From positions 1 to 41,076 of the forward strand of contig JAJDNT010000216.1 in the NCBI GenBank assembly GCA_022340515.1: a stretch of DNA of 41,076 nt. The letters are read 5' to 3'. Each line of letters begins with the position of its first letter. Within the stretch, counting starts at the first letter, position 1. This document shows, in pieces, positions 1 to 9,154 of this stretch. The stretch is from Deltaproteobacteria bacterium (GTDB lineage Bacteria > Desulfobacterota > Syntrophobacteria > BM002). The position numbers were made by a program, and so were the translations under genes. The notes under the pieces are model-generated. The model saw only the letters and a program-made list of their open reading frames with translations. It searched no databases and was not told the DNA's origin.

Positions 1-231
1 GGTCCAGTTCCCAACGTCCAATGTCACATCGTAATCTCTACTGGAAGTGCCTTGGTACACTTTATAGCCCGCAATATCCCCCGAACTGGCTTGCCATTTT
101 AAGGTAACTTGAGCTGAATGCACTGCTCGAACGGGGTAAACCAAACTGAGGAGGAAGGCCGCGACAAAGATAATATTCAAGGGGAGAAGGTTGTATAAAT
201 TAAACTTTGACAAGAGATTGTAGCCTTTCAC
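1..231 (-). CDS. Secreted fibronectin type III domain-like protein, 3' end beyond window (partial)
   Basis: Open minus frame from a GTG at 231 (GGAGATTTG upstream) to the window edge: signal-like NIIFVAAFLLSLVYPVRAVHSA, then QVTLKWQASSGDIAGYKVYQGTSSRDYDVTLDVGNWT, typical of an FN3 first strand. Confidence 0.6.
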   Translation of the reverse strand, partial: MKGYNLLSKFNLYNLLPLNIIFVAAFLLSLVYPVRAVHSAQVTLKWQASSGDIAGYKVYQGTSSRDYDVTLDVGNWT

Positions 232-574
232 CAAATCTCCTCATTGGGTGCACTTCATTATACGGGAGACAATCCCCAAGAATCACTGCTGAAAGGGATT
301 ATCCTCCTGCCTCACGAGTACACTTTTGTATCGGATGGCTATGGAACTCACCCGCTCGCATGGGTTATTTAGTTGGGGTCTTGCGCGCCAAGAAGCTTTC
401 GAGCTCCTCTAAGGGGTCAGTCCCACACAAATGAAGAAACAAGAGACGTGCCAATTAGAAAAGAAAAGAGTTCTGAAGTACTTGAGGTTGGGATACGGTA
501 TTGATTTGCACGATATATTAAATGGTTATTCTGCATAGCCTTATGTTCGGTAATAGTATTTTTGTCTCTCTACA

Positions 575-679
575 GTGAAAGAAGAGGAACAGATCATTGA
601 GTGCGGATGCAGAAAGGGATACTTAATCTGGATACATAACGAAGTTCTGTGCGAAAGAGATAAGTACAAAACACAATAA
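575..679 (+). CDS. Possible 34-aa Cys-containing small protein
   Basis: GTG ORF VKEEEQIIECGCRKGYLIWIHNEVLCERDKYKTQ ending just before a hairpin terminator; below the ORF-track threshold. Confidence 0.25.
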   Translation: MKEEEQIIECGCRKGYLIWIHNEVLCERDKYKTQ

Positions 680-683
680 AAAA

Positions 684-705
684 GCGGAGCCGAAGCTCCG
701 CATTT
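684..705. terminator. Rho-independent terminator-like hairpin GCGGAGC-CGAA-GCTCCGC
   Basis: Perfect 7-bp stem with tetraloop, A-run before and TTTT after. Confidence 0.7.
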
Positions 706-932
706 TCTCAGTTCAAAACAAAATATAGTAGCTTGGCCTCAAAAGGAAAAGTGGGAATTAAAGTATGTCATCAAAACTCTCAGCAGGCTGGTGCGCACTT
801 TGGGTCGTGACAGTTGAGCTTGTATTTTGAAAACTCGTACGGGTAGAACCCATTGCCACCAACCCCTGCGGAATTTGACCCTATTTTTCTGGTTTACTGT
901 TCTATATCTATCTTCGCCCGACCCTCTAGCCT

Positions 933-2606
933 TTATTGGGAGCCAGTTAATTCTCGCCGCAAGACTTTTCCAACCATTGATTTAGGGAGTGCGTCACGAA
1001 ACTCAATGCTTTTGGGAACTTTATATGCAGCCAACCTTTCGCGACAAAATTCGCGCAGCTCCCCCTCGGTGGCCTCGTGCCCTTCCTTCAAAACGATCCA
1101 TGCCTTTGCTGCTTCCCCCTGGTAAGCATCGGGCACGCCTGCAACGCCGACCTCCACTACTGCTGGATGTGTTGCGATGACCTCTTCAATCTCTCGAGGC
1201 CAAACCTGGAAGCCACTTGGTTTAATGACATCTTTCTTGCGATCAACAATAAACAAATAGCCGTCATCATCTAAGTAACCAATATCACCTGTAAATAGCC
1301 AGCCATCTCGAATAGCATCAGCTGTCTCTTCAGGGTTTTGCCAATAGCCCTTCATCAGCTGTTTTCCGTGGATCAATATCTCACCAATATCTCCGGGTGG
1401 CAGGGTCTTCTCACCGGTATCCACGTCCACAATTAGAACTTCAACATCAGGTGCCGGCATTCCGACAGAACCCTCCTTATACTCTCCCTGAACAGGCACG
1501 AAAACTGAGGCCAACATTGACTCGGTGAGACCATAGACCTCGAGCATGTGTCCTCCAGTCAAATCCTCAAAATTGCGTTTTGTCTCGGCAAGAAGAGGTG
1601 CGGCTGCCGATATACACAATTTGATGGATTTGAAGTCTACCTTTCCGGCTTTAACTTTGGAGTGATTGAGCAGGCCTATGAATAGGGTCGGTACACCTGG
1701 TAGAAAGGCGGGGCGCACTTTTGCGATTGTGTCAATCAAGTCATCAAGATCGCGCGGATTTGGTACTAATGCGAGCGGGTTGCCGCCAATCAATCCTGTG
1801 CTCATTATGCCGACATTGCCGTAGACGTGGAAAAGAGGGACGGCCAGTATTACTACGTCATCCCAGTCTTTTAATACCGAAGCAAACCAGGCGCGCACCT
1901 GCGTCCCTGTTATGAAAATAGAGTGATGACTGCCAACGGCAGCCTTGGGAGATCCTGTAGTGCCCCCGGTGAGAAGCAATAGCGCGGGATCATCTGGCTT
2001 GATGACCACTTCTGGAGGCGGTAATTCAGTTCCTTCTTCGAGCAGGTCACGCAGCCACAGATCACCAGAGTCAATGTTAACCCGATGCCCCTGCTTCTTT
2101 TCGATAAACAGAGTAAAAAGCAAACGGGTGATCTTTGGCAAGAACTCTTTGATGTTCGTGGCGATGATGCTTTGCAAACCAACTCGAGACCTCAAGGACC
2201 TCACTTTTTCGTACAAGGATGTCAGCACGATGGCAATCTTTGCTCCACAGTCGCGCAAGGCATACTCCAATTCACGTTCGGTATAAAGGGGATTAAGTGG
2301 CGCGACAATGGCTCCAGCCTTCCATGCACCAAACTGGGCGACGAGGAATTGGGGGCAGTTTGGTAGCAATATTGCGACGCGATCTCCCTTTTCTACGCCA
2401 AGGGTAACCAATGATGAGGCAAAACCGTTGCTTAATTTGTCCAACTCTGCATAGGTGAGTTGAGACCCCTTGAATAGCAGGGCAGGGTGGTTCGGTCGGC
2501 GGTGAGCATTCTCTGCAACGATATCTATCAGGGTCAGATCGGGATATGGTTCCAGGGAGTGCGGCACATCGGGATCGTAACGGTTGAGCCAGGGTTTGCC
2601 ACCCAT
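933..2606 (-). CDS. Long-chain fatty-acid--CoA ligase (AMP-dependent synthetase family)
   Basis: LLLTGGTTGSPKAAVGSH (P-loop), YGLTES, GWLFTGDIGYLDDDGYLFIVDRKKD, GKVLRREL. Start moved to ATG 2606 (MGGKPWLNRYD) with AGGAGAATATTC upstream. Confidence 0.95.
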   Translation of the reverse strand: MGGKPWLNRYDPDVPHSLEPYPDLTLIDIVAENAHRRPNHPALLFKGSQLTYAELDKLSNGFASSLVTLGVEKGDRVAILLPNCPQFLVAQFGAWKAGAIVAPLNPLYTERELEYALRDCGAKIAIVLTSLYEKVRSLRSRVGLQSIIATNIKEFLPKITRLLFTLFIEKKQGHRVNIDSGDLWLRDLLEEGTELPPPEVVIKPDDPALLLLTGGTTGSPKAAVGSHHSIFITGTQVRAWFASVLKDWDDVVILAVPLFHVYGNVGIMSTGLIGGNPLALVPNPRDLDDLIDTIAKVRPAFLPGVPTLFIGLLNHSKVKAGKVDFKSIKLCISAAAPLLAETKRNFEDLTGGHMLEVYGLTESMLASVFVPVQGEYKEGSVGMPAPDVEVLIVDVDTGEKTLPPGDIGEILIHGKQLMKGYWQNPEETADAIRDGWLFTGDIGYLDDDGYLFIVDRKKDVIKPSGFQVWPREIEEVIATHPAVVEVGVAGVPDAYQGEAAKAWIVLKEGHEATEGELREFCRERLAAYKVPKSIEFRDALPKSMVGKVLRRELTGSQ

Positions 2607-2908
2607 GAATATTCTCCTCTTGTGGGCGGGAATCAACGTTTGCTAAGTGATACCCTTGAAGTATGGTCCGAGAGGTGCGGAATTGAAGGGAACTTCTCGC
2701 CAGAACGGGCCAGAGCGTTAGATCCATTTTGCTCCAGATTAAAGCAACGCACTGGCTCGTGTAAAGAAAAAAAGGCAGAGCCATTGATTCCGCCGGATAG
2801 CACCGCAGGCGTGCATAACCCGCTTTCTCAATTCAGCCCAAAGGAGGTAGGTGAATCTAAGGGAGGTGGAGTTTAGATTAAAGTATGTTATATACACTCA
2901 GTCCCAAA

Positions 2909-2955
2909 AACCAACGGAGCTATTTGCCCGGGCCGATTGCAGTGCGTGATTAGAT
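2909..2955 (-). repeat. attC-like integron recombination site, short
   Basis: On the minus strand ATCTAAT-CACGCACTGCA...GTTGGTT; follows gene 2966..3271. Confidence 0.5.
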
Positions 2956-2965
2956 TGCACTCTAT

Positions 2966-3271
2966 CTAGTGAATTGTGTCTTCTTCTTGAGGTTCTGGTG
3001 GCCATATGTTGAAAAGGTAGCTTTCACCCACCATCTCAGCTTGCTGGTATAACTCTAAAATCTCAGGATCGTCTGCATAACGATCCTTCTCCGCAAGGAA
3101 GGAATCATGGAGTGATTGGATGTACCAACCATCATTTCGGATAGCTCCCACCGCGATTCTTTCAGCCTCACGTTTGGAATCACTTCTGACCCAACAGTTC
3201 ACAAAAGCACCACCGGACTCTTTGAAGTGCGCGTCTGGTACAACTTCGAAAAGGAAGTAGTAGATTTTCAC
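2966..3271 (-). CDS. Hypothetical protein (probable integron cassette gene)
   Basis: 101-aa ORF between two attC-like sites. Confidence 0.7.
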   Translation of the reverse strand: MKIYYFLFEVVPDAHFKESGGAFVNCWVRSDSKREAERIAVGAIRNDGWYIQSLHDSFLAEKDRYADDPEILELYQQAEMVGESYLFNIWPPEPQEEDTIH

Positions 3272-3290
3272 GATTCTGATTAACTCCGCA

Positions 3291-3359
3291 ATTTAACGGC
3301 CGATCTCACCCGCCGCGCCGGCGAAGCTGTACCGCTGTCAGCTGCAGCGAAGGTTATGT
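3291..3359 (-). repeat. attC site
   Basis: On the minus strand ACATAAC-CTTCGCTGCAGC...GAGATCGGCC-GTTAAAT; inverse core overlaps the TAA of gene 3354..3683. Confidence 0.75.
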
Positions 3360-3683
3360 CGCGTTATCCGATGATTGCAATTTCTGTCCGCAAAACGGAC
3401 AGTAATTGATCTCGATGAGGGAAAGGTTCACTAACTCACCCACTTCGCTTGCATCACCGTTGCGGATTTCTTTGGTTCCCGCTAGCCATATCCTTGCCAT
3501 AGCCCAATCAGGTGCTAATTCACTTTCTGGAGATGAGACATACAATATTGTTGTGTCGACATGTTCGTCGCTCACAGCACATTTGTGCTGATCGTACACT
3601 TTTACTCCAAACCACTTTTCCCAATTAGCCAAATTGGTCTTGACCTCAGTAAGTCTCCGTTTAATGTGTTGTTTTGTAGTCAT
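3354..3683 (-). CDS. Hypothetical protein with C-terminal CPFCG motif (integron cassette gene)
   Basis: 109-aa ORF, INYCPFCGQKL near C-terminus; stop overlaps attC. Confidence 0.7.
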   Translation of the reverse strand: MTTKQHIKRRLTEVKTNLANWEKWFGVKVYDQHKCAVSDEHVDTTILYVSSPESELAPDWAMARIWLAGTKEIRNGDASEVGELVNLSLIEINYCPFCGQKLQSSDNAT

Positions 3684-3933
3684 TTTTTCTCACTCAGCAA
3701 CATGAGAATAATTACGCAGAAAATTTTCAGCCTGTTCCCATAAACGACTGCTTTTGCAGCAAAAATTCTGCGTATTGTCCCATTTCCTATGCTATACAGA
3801 AAATAATCCGCATAGCGAATTGTTAGCAACTTCTCAGCCCTTGTAGTCAAACCAGATTTTGCCAAATGCGAGGCAAGAAGGTCAAGCAGGAAAACTTAGG
3901 AAGACTCGGAGGGGTTTGTGGGTGCAAAAAAAT

Positions 3934-3984
3934 ATTGCATCCCTTAATGCACACTCGCCTGGCCTTCAATCTGGCACAAGATAT
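3934..3984 (+). repeat. 51-bp intergenic repeat, copy 1
   Basis: attgcatcccttaatgcacactcgcctggccttcaatctggcacaagatat; aligns without gaps to copies 2 and 3. Confidence 0.75.
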
Positions 3985-4011
3985 CTGGTCTGGTCAATGT
4001 GGATAAAAAAA

Positions 4012-4046
4012 CCCCCACTGACCCAAACTCGATTGGTCAGTGGGGG
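4012..4046. terminator. 12-bp perfect-stem hairpin (terminator or structured RNA)
   Basis: CCCCCACTGACC - CAAACTCGATT - GGTCAGTGGGGG, preceded by an A-run (T-run on minus strand). Confidence 0.65.
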
Positions 4047-4189
4047 CAAAGCCTGAGGGAGTAGGATGATGCAGAGTAACTGAATCTCCTACCCTGTGAT
4101 CCGTTGGCATCTTATCACATGTGAAGCGAAAAACCACCATTTTCTGGGTAATCTTCTAGCTTAAAGCGCAAAGTGGAGGGATACTGGGG

Positions 4190-4240
4190 ATTACATCCCT
4201 TAATTCAAACTCCGCTGGAATTTAATCCGGCACAAGATAT
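4190..4240 (+). repeat. 51-bp intergenic repeat, copy 2
   Basis: attacatcccttaattcaaactccgctggaatttaatccggcacaagatat. Confidence 0.75.
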
Positions 4241-4256
4241 TGAGAGTATAAAAAAA

Positions 4257-4274
4257 GCGGAGCCTAAGCTCCGC
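4257..4274. terminator. Hairpin GCGGAGC-CTAA-GCTCCGC, near-identical to the one at 684
   Basis: Perfect 7-bp stem with an A-run before it (T-run on minus strand, downstream of gene 4324..4764). Confidence 0.65.
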
Positions 4275-4323
4275 ATGGACTTTGAAAAATAAAGTATTCA
4301 TCCTCTTCCAGGTCTTAGTCCTC

Positions 4324-4764
4324 CTACTCAACCTGACTTGGGCCTGGTCTCCCACCTGTCACCTCATATATCCAGTCAGGCAGTGGGACTTTACCATCTC
4401 CGTCAAACCATTTTTTATAGTACTCTTGTTTCGACAGCAATTTATTGATTTGTGCCGACACCTCCACCAAGCTTCTGGCATTGCGCTCTCGTTCACGTTC
4501 TGCAGGCACCCTTTCCGATGGTGGGAGATAGTATTCTCGTTCAATCTGTGAAAGTACCCTGTCCAATGCTCTGTTGTAATGCTCTCGTTCACGATAGAGA
4601 GTTCTCAATTTCTCAATCACTTCTGGGCTTGGTCTATTCAATGTGTACTTGCACTTAGGGCACTTTTTTTCAGATGGCTTGACCTTTACGGTGAGCTTGC
4701 ACTTCGGGCATTTGACAACGTGGACTTTGACTCGTTTGATTTCGATAGGATCGAGACTAGACAT
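4324..4764 (-). CDS. Hypothetical zinc-ribbon protein
   Basis: CPKCKLTV...KKCPKCKY; start at MSSLDPIEIKRV (4764) with GGAGGAATCTA upstream. Confidence 0.7.
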   Translation of the reverse strand: MSSLDPIEIKRVKVHVVKCPKCKLTVKVKPSEKKCPKCKYTLNRPSPEVIEKLRTLYREREHYNRALDRVLSQIEREYYLPPSERVPAERERERNARSLVEVSAQINKLLSKQEYYKKWFDGDGKVPLPDWIYEVTGGRPGPSQVE

Positions 4765-4944
4765 TAGATTCCTCCGATTCAGGAAGCTCTTGCTCCGGTG
4801 GTCTGAAACAGGCAAGAACTGAGTGAGAGTATAAACTTGAACATCTTTCACAATACGACAACGAAGTGGACTGTGTCAAATGAAGGAAGTATAGTTTGAG
4901 CCATTAGGAATAAGAACTCACTTCGATTCAGCCCGGAAGTGTGT

Positions 4945-4995
4945 ATTACATTTCTTAATGTACAATCGCCTAGAATTTAAATTGATACAAGATAT
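4945..4995 (+). repeat. 51-bp intergenic repeat, copy 3 (more diverged)
   Basis: attacatttcttaatgtacaatcgcctagaatttaaattgatacaagatat. Confidence 0.65.
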
Positions 4996-5107
4996 AGTTG
5001 TCTTTTAACGCTTACTCTTCCGTCACTGTTTCGTAAAAAATATTTGCTCTGCGACCGTATATACGACTTTTCAGCCTTCCTTCTCGGCTTTGTCAATATG
5101 GTCAAAG

Positions 5108-5452
5108 TCAAAATTTCATTACCACCCAGCCAAAGAGAAGTACAACCAGCCAAGCACTAGACAAGGCGAACAGGGCTTTCTTCCATCGGCTAGGAAAATA
5201 TTTCTTAGTAGATTGGATCACCCATTTCCAATTCAACCAGACATGCAAGATCAAGAGCCCTACTAAGAATAGTGCGAGATAGTAGTGAAGATCAGCCCAG
5301 GCATGCCTGTGCAATCCTATGAAATATTTTTCGGCATGGCCCCCCCTACCGGAAGGGATCACAAGAGCCAAAAGTAGGCCAATGGCGAAAATAGAACAGA
5401 TGTCCACAAAGAGCAGGGCATTGACAAAATACAGCCAATCATTTTTTTTCAT
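5108..5452 (-). CDS. DUF4405-like / cytochrome b561-type small membrane protein
   Basis: Several TM segments; HRHAWADLHYYLALFLVGLLILHVWLNWKWV. Confidence 0.7.
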   Translation of the reverse strand: MKKNDWLYFVNALLFVDICSIFAIGLLLALVIPSGRGGHAEKYFIGLHRHAWADLHYYLALFLVGLLILHVWLNWKWVIQSTKKYFPSRWKKALFALSSAWLVVLLFGWVVMKF

Positions 5453-5576
5453 ATCTAACCTCTAGTTTTATAGAGCTCTTCAAACTTGCCCCGTTTATAC
5501 CACACATCAACTAAAAATACTCATTGGTCAAGGATCACAAGCCTCCAGGTCGAGCCTCAAGAAACCCAAAAGCTTG

Positions 5577-5602
5577 GCCTCTGGAGTTCTAGAGGCTTTT
5601 TT
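5577..5602. terminator. Terminator-like hairpin GCCTCT-N8-AGAGGC-TTTTTT
   Basis: 6-bp stem followed by T6. Confidence 0.5.
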
Positions 5603-5643
5603 GTGGCACAAAATGAGGAAAGTTTTCAGGGTGGGAAAGGAGA

Positions 5644-7038
5644 TTACATTACGCCGTATTTTTTCAGTTTCTTGTGAAGAGTGCGTCTGGTAATTCCTAA
5701 TCGCCTGGCGGCTTCACTCTTGTTGCCCCCTGCCGATTCGAGGGTGTTCAAAATGGTTACCTTCTCAACCTCCTCCAGGGGTAAATCCGCTAGCAATTCT
5801 TCTCTTGCCGGCTCCTGCTCTGAACCTCCGGAGTCCCGGAGTGAAAAAGGAAAGTCCGTTTCAGAAATATACTCGCCCCGGCAGAGAATTACGCCCCGTT
5901 CAACGGCGTTCATCAGTTCACGCACGTTTCCCGGCCAGTCGTATCTTACCAGCCTATCCATGGCTTGGGGTGTAAAGCCCTTGATCTGTTTACGGTTTTT
6001 TTCGGCAAAAGTTTGCAAGAAATGCTGAACCAAAAGAGGAATGTCCTCTCTCCTTTCTCGCAGTGCAGGCACAGCCAGAGTAACGACGTTCAAGCGGTAG
6101 TAGAGATCCTCCCTGAATCCTCCTGCCTCAATCTCTTTTTTTAAATCCTTGTTGGTTGCTGCCAGCACCCGCACGTCTACCTTGAGGACCTCCTCACCGC
6201 CAACTCTCTGTATTTGTTTTTCCTGGAGGACTCGCAACAGCTTGGCCTGCATGGCCACTGACATCTCACTAACTTCGTCCAGGAAAATACTTCCATCGTG
6301 AGCCAGTTTGAATCTTCCCTCTTTGCGACGATCTGCGCCTGTAAACGCCCCTCTTTCGTGTCCGAAAAGTTCCGATTCCAACAGGGTCTCAGTAATGGCA
6401 GCACAGTTGATCTGAATAAATGGCTTTTCTCGGCGCGGACTGTTTGAATGAATTGCGCTGGCGATGAGTTCTTTTCCTGTTCCAGACTCGCCGGTTATCA
6501 AAACTGTGGCTTCTGTGGGTGCCACCAGAGCAACAGTATCGAGTAACTCCAGCATAACCCGACTGCGACCAATGATATCGCCGGTGTTTAAGCTAGCCCC
6601 AAAACGCTCTTTAAGTACCCGATTTTCAGCTTTCAACCGACTATGGTCCAAGGCCCTTTCAATGGCCAGCTTGAGCTCGTCGAAGTCCAGTGGCTTGCCC
6701 AGATAGTCGTAAGCGCCCTTTTTTAAAGCCTCCACAGCTGTCTCCACGGAAGAATAGGCAGTCATGATAATGATGGGAATGGCTGGATTGAATTTCTTGA
6801 TCTCAGGCAGGGCCTGCAATCCAGATACCTCAACCATGCGAACATCCATTAGAACCAGATCGTAAGATTTCTCGTGCACTCTTTCAATGGCCAGGGCACC
6901 ATCGTCGGCTTCCTCGACAGAAAATCCCCATCCGCCTAAAAGAGTACGGAGCATGGTACGATGGGCTTGATCATCGTCCACTACCAAAATGTTGCCCCAT
7001 ATCTTGGATTCAGCCACGATTTTGTTTCTCCTCTCCAT
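5644..7038 (-). CDS. Sigma-54-dependent response regulator (REC-AAA-Fis HTH), ZraR-like
   Basis: LVVDDDQAHR, GESGTGKELIASAIH, GAFTGA, C-terminal Fis HTH (NKSEAARRLGITRRTLHKKLKKYGV). Confidence 0.95.
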   Translation of the reverse strand: MERRNKIVAESKIWGNILVVDDDQAHRTMLRTLLGGWGFSVEEADDGALAIERVHEKSYDLVLMDVRMVEVSGLQALPEIKKFNPAIPIIIMTAYSSVETAVEALKKGAYDYLGKPLDFDELKLAIERALDHSRLKAENRVLKERFGASLNTGDIIGRSRVMLELLDTVALVAPTEATVLITGESGTGKELIASAIHSNSPRREKPFIQINCAAITETLLESELFGHERGAFTGADRRKEGRFKLAHDGSIFLDEVSEMSVAMQAKLLRVLQEKQIQRVGGEEVLKVDVRVLAATNKDLKKEIEAGGFREDLYYRLNVVTLAVPALRERREDIPLLVQHFLQTFAEKNRKQIKGFTPQAMDRLVRYDWPGNVRELMNAVERGVILCRGEYISETDFPFSLRDSGGSEQEPAREELLADLPLEEVEKVTILNTLESAGGNKSEAARRLGITRRTLHKKLKKYGVM

Positions 7039-8812
7039 CCGGCAAAGATACGGTTACAGTGGTCCCTGCGCCTCTCTGGCTTCTTACCTTTATAGATCCG
7101 CCGTGGGCGTCTAAAATTTTGTGGACTATGGCAAGGCCGAGTCCTGTACCGTCGGATTTGGTAGTGAAGTAGGGGTCAAAGATGCGTTCCTGGTCTGCCG
7201 TCTCTATACCCCGGCCGTTGTCGGAGACGGTTATTTCGGTTAATTTCCTGGTATCATCCCTGGAAACCTTAACCTGTAAAACACCACCTCCACCCATTGC
7301 CTGTAAACCATTGAGGTAGAGATTTAGGAGTACTTGATTTATTCTATCGCCATCCATGGGTACGTCGGGAAGATCATGAGGAATAGCAACTTCTACCTTG
7401 ATTCCCTTGCTGCGGGCATCTCCTTCGATGAGCTTGAGAGAGTGTTGGATCAAATCATTCAGCCGCACAGGTTTGATCTTAAGGGTGCTGGGGCGGGCGA
7501 ATTCAAGAAGTTGTCCAATAACACGATCCAGTCTTTCCACTTCCTGAATCATAGTGGTGGCCGTGTCCCGGTCCTGAGGACTGTCTTTGAGTTTCTCCCG
7601 AAAATAGGTAGCAAAACCCTTGACCGAGCTCAAAGGGTTCCTAATTTCATGGGCTACGCCTGCGGCCAGGCTCCCCAGTGAGGCCAATCGCTTGCTTCTT
7701 TCCACCTCCTGCTGCAACCGGCGAACTTCAACTAAGTCACGAAAAATAAAGACATAGCCGAGAAAGCCTCCGTCCTCTCCATGGAGAACAGCACCGCTAA
7801 CCCTAAGGGGGACTCCTGTACCGGATGGGGTCTGACACTCCAGCTCCTCCTCAACTACAGTTCCTTTGTTTTCTAGGCGCTCGGTTAGTTGCCACAGTTC
7901 TTGGGGCAAGATATTTGCTGCTGACCCGGCCAATGCCTTAGCACTTGAAATCCCCAAGATTGCCTCAGCTGTTTGGTTATAAGTGGCTACCTTGCCGTCC
8001 TCATCTGTGGCAATAAGCCCCATAGGAAGATTTTCAACGACCTGTTCAGAAAAGGCTCTCACTTTGGCGAGGGCCCGACTGGCAAGCTTGTAACCTTGAG
8101 CGAGAAAAAGGGAAGCTAGCACGGTCAAGCCTATCAACAGTGCCCCTATGGCCATGGCAATAGTATGACGTCTGGCCTCGACTCTAGCCGATTCCATGGT
8201 ACTCATGTCCAAGCCAACAAAGATAAAGAGGGGTGGCCCATTTCGTTCATCTCTGAGTCTTTCCAAGGACCTTTCACTCCGGCCTCTACCGAATCCTGGT
8301 CCTCTCATCATCATGCCATGATGGTGCATGCCACCCCAACTAGGTATACTTTTAATAGGCTTAAAGCGCTTGTAAACCTCAAAGGCCACGGTATTTTTCT
8401 CAATTTTGACTTGATGCCACCTGAGCTGATCCGATTCCTCTGCGAGAACTAATGCCGATGCTGGCTCATGTTGCTTTCCAATCCGATCAGGCTCACTGTC
8501 GGCAACTGCGAATCCCTCTTTGTCGGTTACCACCAGATAAAGGATGTCTGGCTGCTTGGCAGTTTCAACAAGGAGCTGCTGTAGTTGCGCACCGCCCCAC
8601 CCCATTCCCATCATTCCTGTACGTGCACCTGCTTCAAAAGAGCGGATGAGGGCAGCACCCTTCTCAACCATCAGGCGGGTCATATTCTCTTTGTCCGCTT
8701 TGATACTCTTGCTGGCCAAAAAGAAGACGATAGGTGCCAACACCACCAGACCAGCCAAGATTGCCCATGGAGTCAGGGAGAGCCAGAGATATTTTTTCCG
8801 TTCCTTTTTCAT
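7010..8812 (-). CDS. Sensor histidine kinase with PAS domain, ZraS-like
   Basis: Two TM segments flanking a periplasmic domain, PAS, GVAHEIRNPLSSVKG H-box, DNGRGIETADQERIFDPYFTTKSDGTGLGLAIV. Overlaps the regulator gene. Confidence 0.92.
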   Translation of the reverse strand: MKKERKKYLWLSLTPWAILAGLVVLAPIVFFLASKSIKADKENMTRLMVEKGAALIRSFEAGARTGMMGMGWGGAQLQQLLVETAKQPDILYLVVTDKEGFAVADSEPDRIGKQHEPASALVLAEESDQLRWHQVKIEKNTVAFEVYKRFKPIKSIPSWGGMHHHGMMMRGPGFGRGRSERSLERLRDERNGPPLFIFVGLDMSTMESARVEARRHTIAMAIGALLIGLTVLASLFLAQGYKLASRALAKVRAFSEQVVENLPMGLIATDEDGKVATYNQTAEAILGISSAKALAGSAANILPQELWQLTERLENKGTVVEEELECQTPSGTGVPLRVSGAVLHGEDGGFLGYVFIFRDLVEVRRLQQEVERSKRLASLGSLAAGVAHEIRNPLSSVKGFATYFREKLKDSPQDRDTATTMIQEVERLDRVIGQLLEFARPSTLKIKPVRLNDLIQHSLKLIEGDARSKGIKVEVAIPHDLPDVPMDGDRINQVLLNLYLNGLQAMGGGGVLQVKVSRDDTRKLTEITVSDNGRGIETADQERIFDPYFTTKSDGTGLGLAIVHKILDAHGGSIKVRSQRGAGTTVTVSLPDGEEKQNRG

Positions 8813-8932
8813 ATTAGTTGTTAAGTAGAGCAATTAGTGGACCAGAGCAGGATTTAGCTATCAAATTGCTTCGCTATTCACTTGACTGAGCCATTCCCCA
8901 GAGTTACCCCTTTAATAAGTTGAAAGCCTTGC

Positions 8933-8949
8933 TGGATATTTTTTATCCA
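8933..8949. promoter_or_regulatory. Candidate enhancer palindrome 1 (TGGATATTTTTTATCCA)
   Basis: TGGATA-N5-TATCCA. Confidence 0.6.
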
Positions 8950-8974
8950 TCTGCATACTCTCTGAAACCAAACA

Positions 8975-8991
8975 TGGATAAAAAGTATCCA
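8975..8991. promoter_or_regulatory. Candidate enhancer palindrome 2 (TGGATAAAAAGTATCCA)
   Basis: Same TGGATA-N5-TATCCA motif, 42 bp from palindrome 1. Confidence 0.6.
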
Positions 8992-9086
8992 CTTTAAAGT
9001 TTAAGGTCAAGGCGTGGGACCTGTTATTTTTACTTCTTGGAGTAAAATATGTGTTAAATCAGCAAGTTAATTTGATCAAGATTTTC

Positions 9087-9101
9087 TGGCATGTACATTG
9101 C
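9087..9101 (+). promoter_or_regulatory. Sigma-54 (-24/-12) promoter TGGCAT-GTACA-TTGC
   Basis: Matches TGGCAC-N5-TTGC with correct GG-N10-GC spacing; upstream of 9155. Confidence 0.75.
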
Positions 9102-9154
9102 CATAAGGATAAGCCAAGAGCGATAAATCTTGATCAATTAATGGAGGTTAAAAA

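Noticed and set aside
207-434. 75-aa plus-strand ORF and many overlapping antisense ORFs in the track
   Set aside because: No family similarity, no good ribosome-binding site, and most lie antisense to confident genes.
3740-3835. A third attC upstream of gene 3354..3683 (TTGCTAACAATTCGCT...)
   Set aside because: The inverse-core half is plausible but no convincing L' arm and GTTRRRY core were found in the expected place.
4004-4100. GEMM riboswitch, because of GCAAAGCC next to a stem
   Set aside because: The first stem has an 11-nt loop rather than a tetraloop and the rest of the GEMM consensus is absent.
8830-8844. Minus-strand -24/-12 promoter TGGTCCACTAATTGC for the kinase operon
   Set aside because: The -24 box is imperfect and the predicted transcript start would lie only a few nt before ATG 8812 with no ribosome-binding site.
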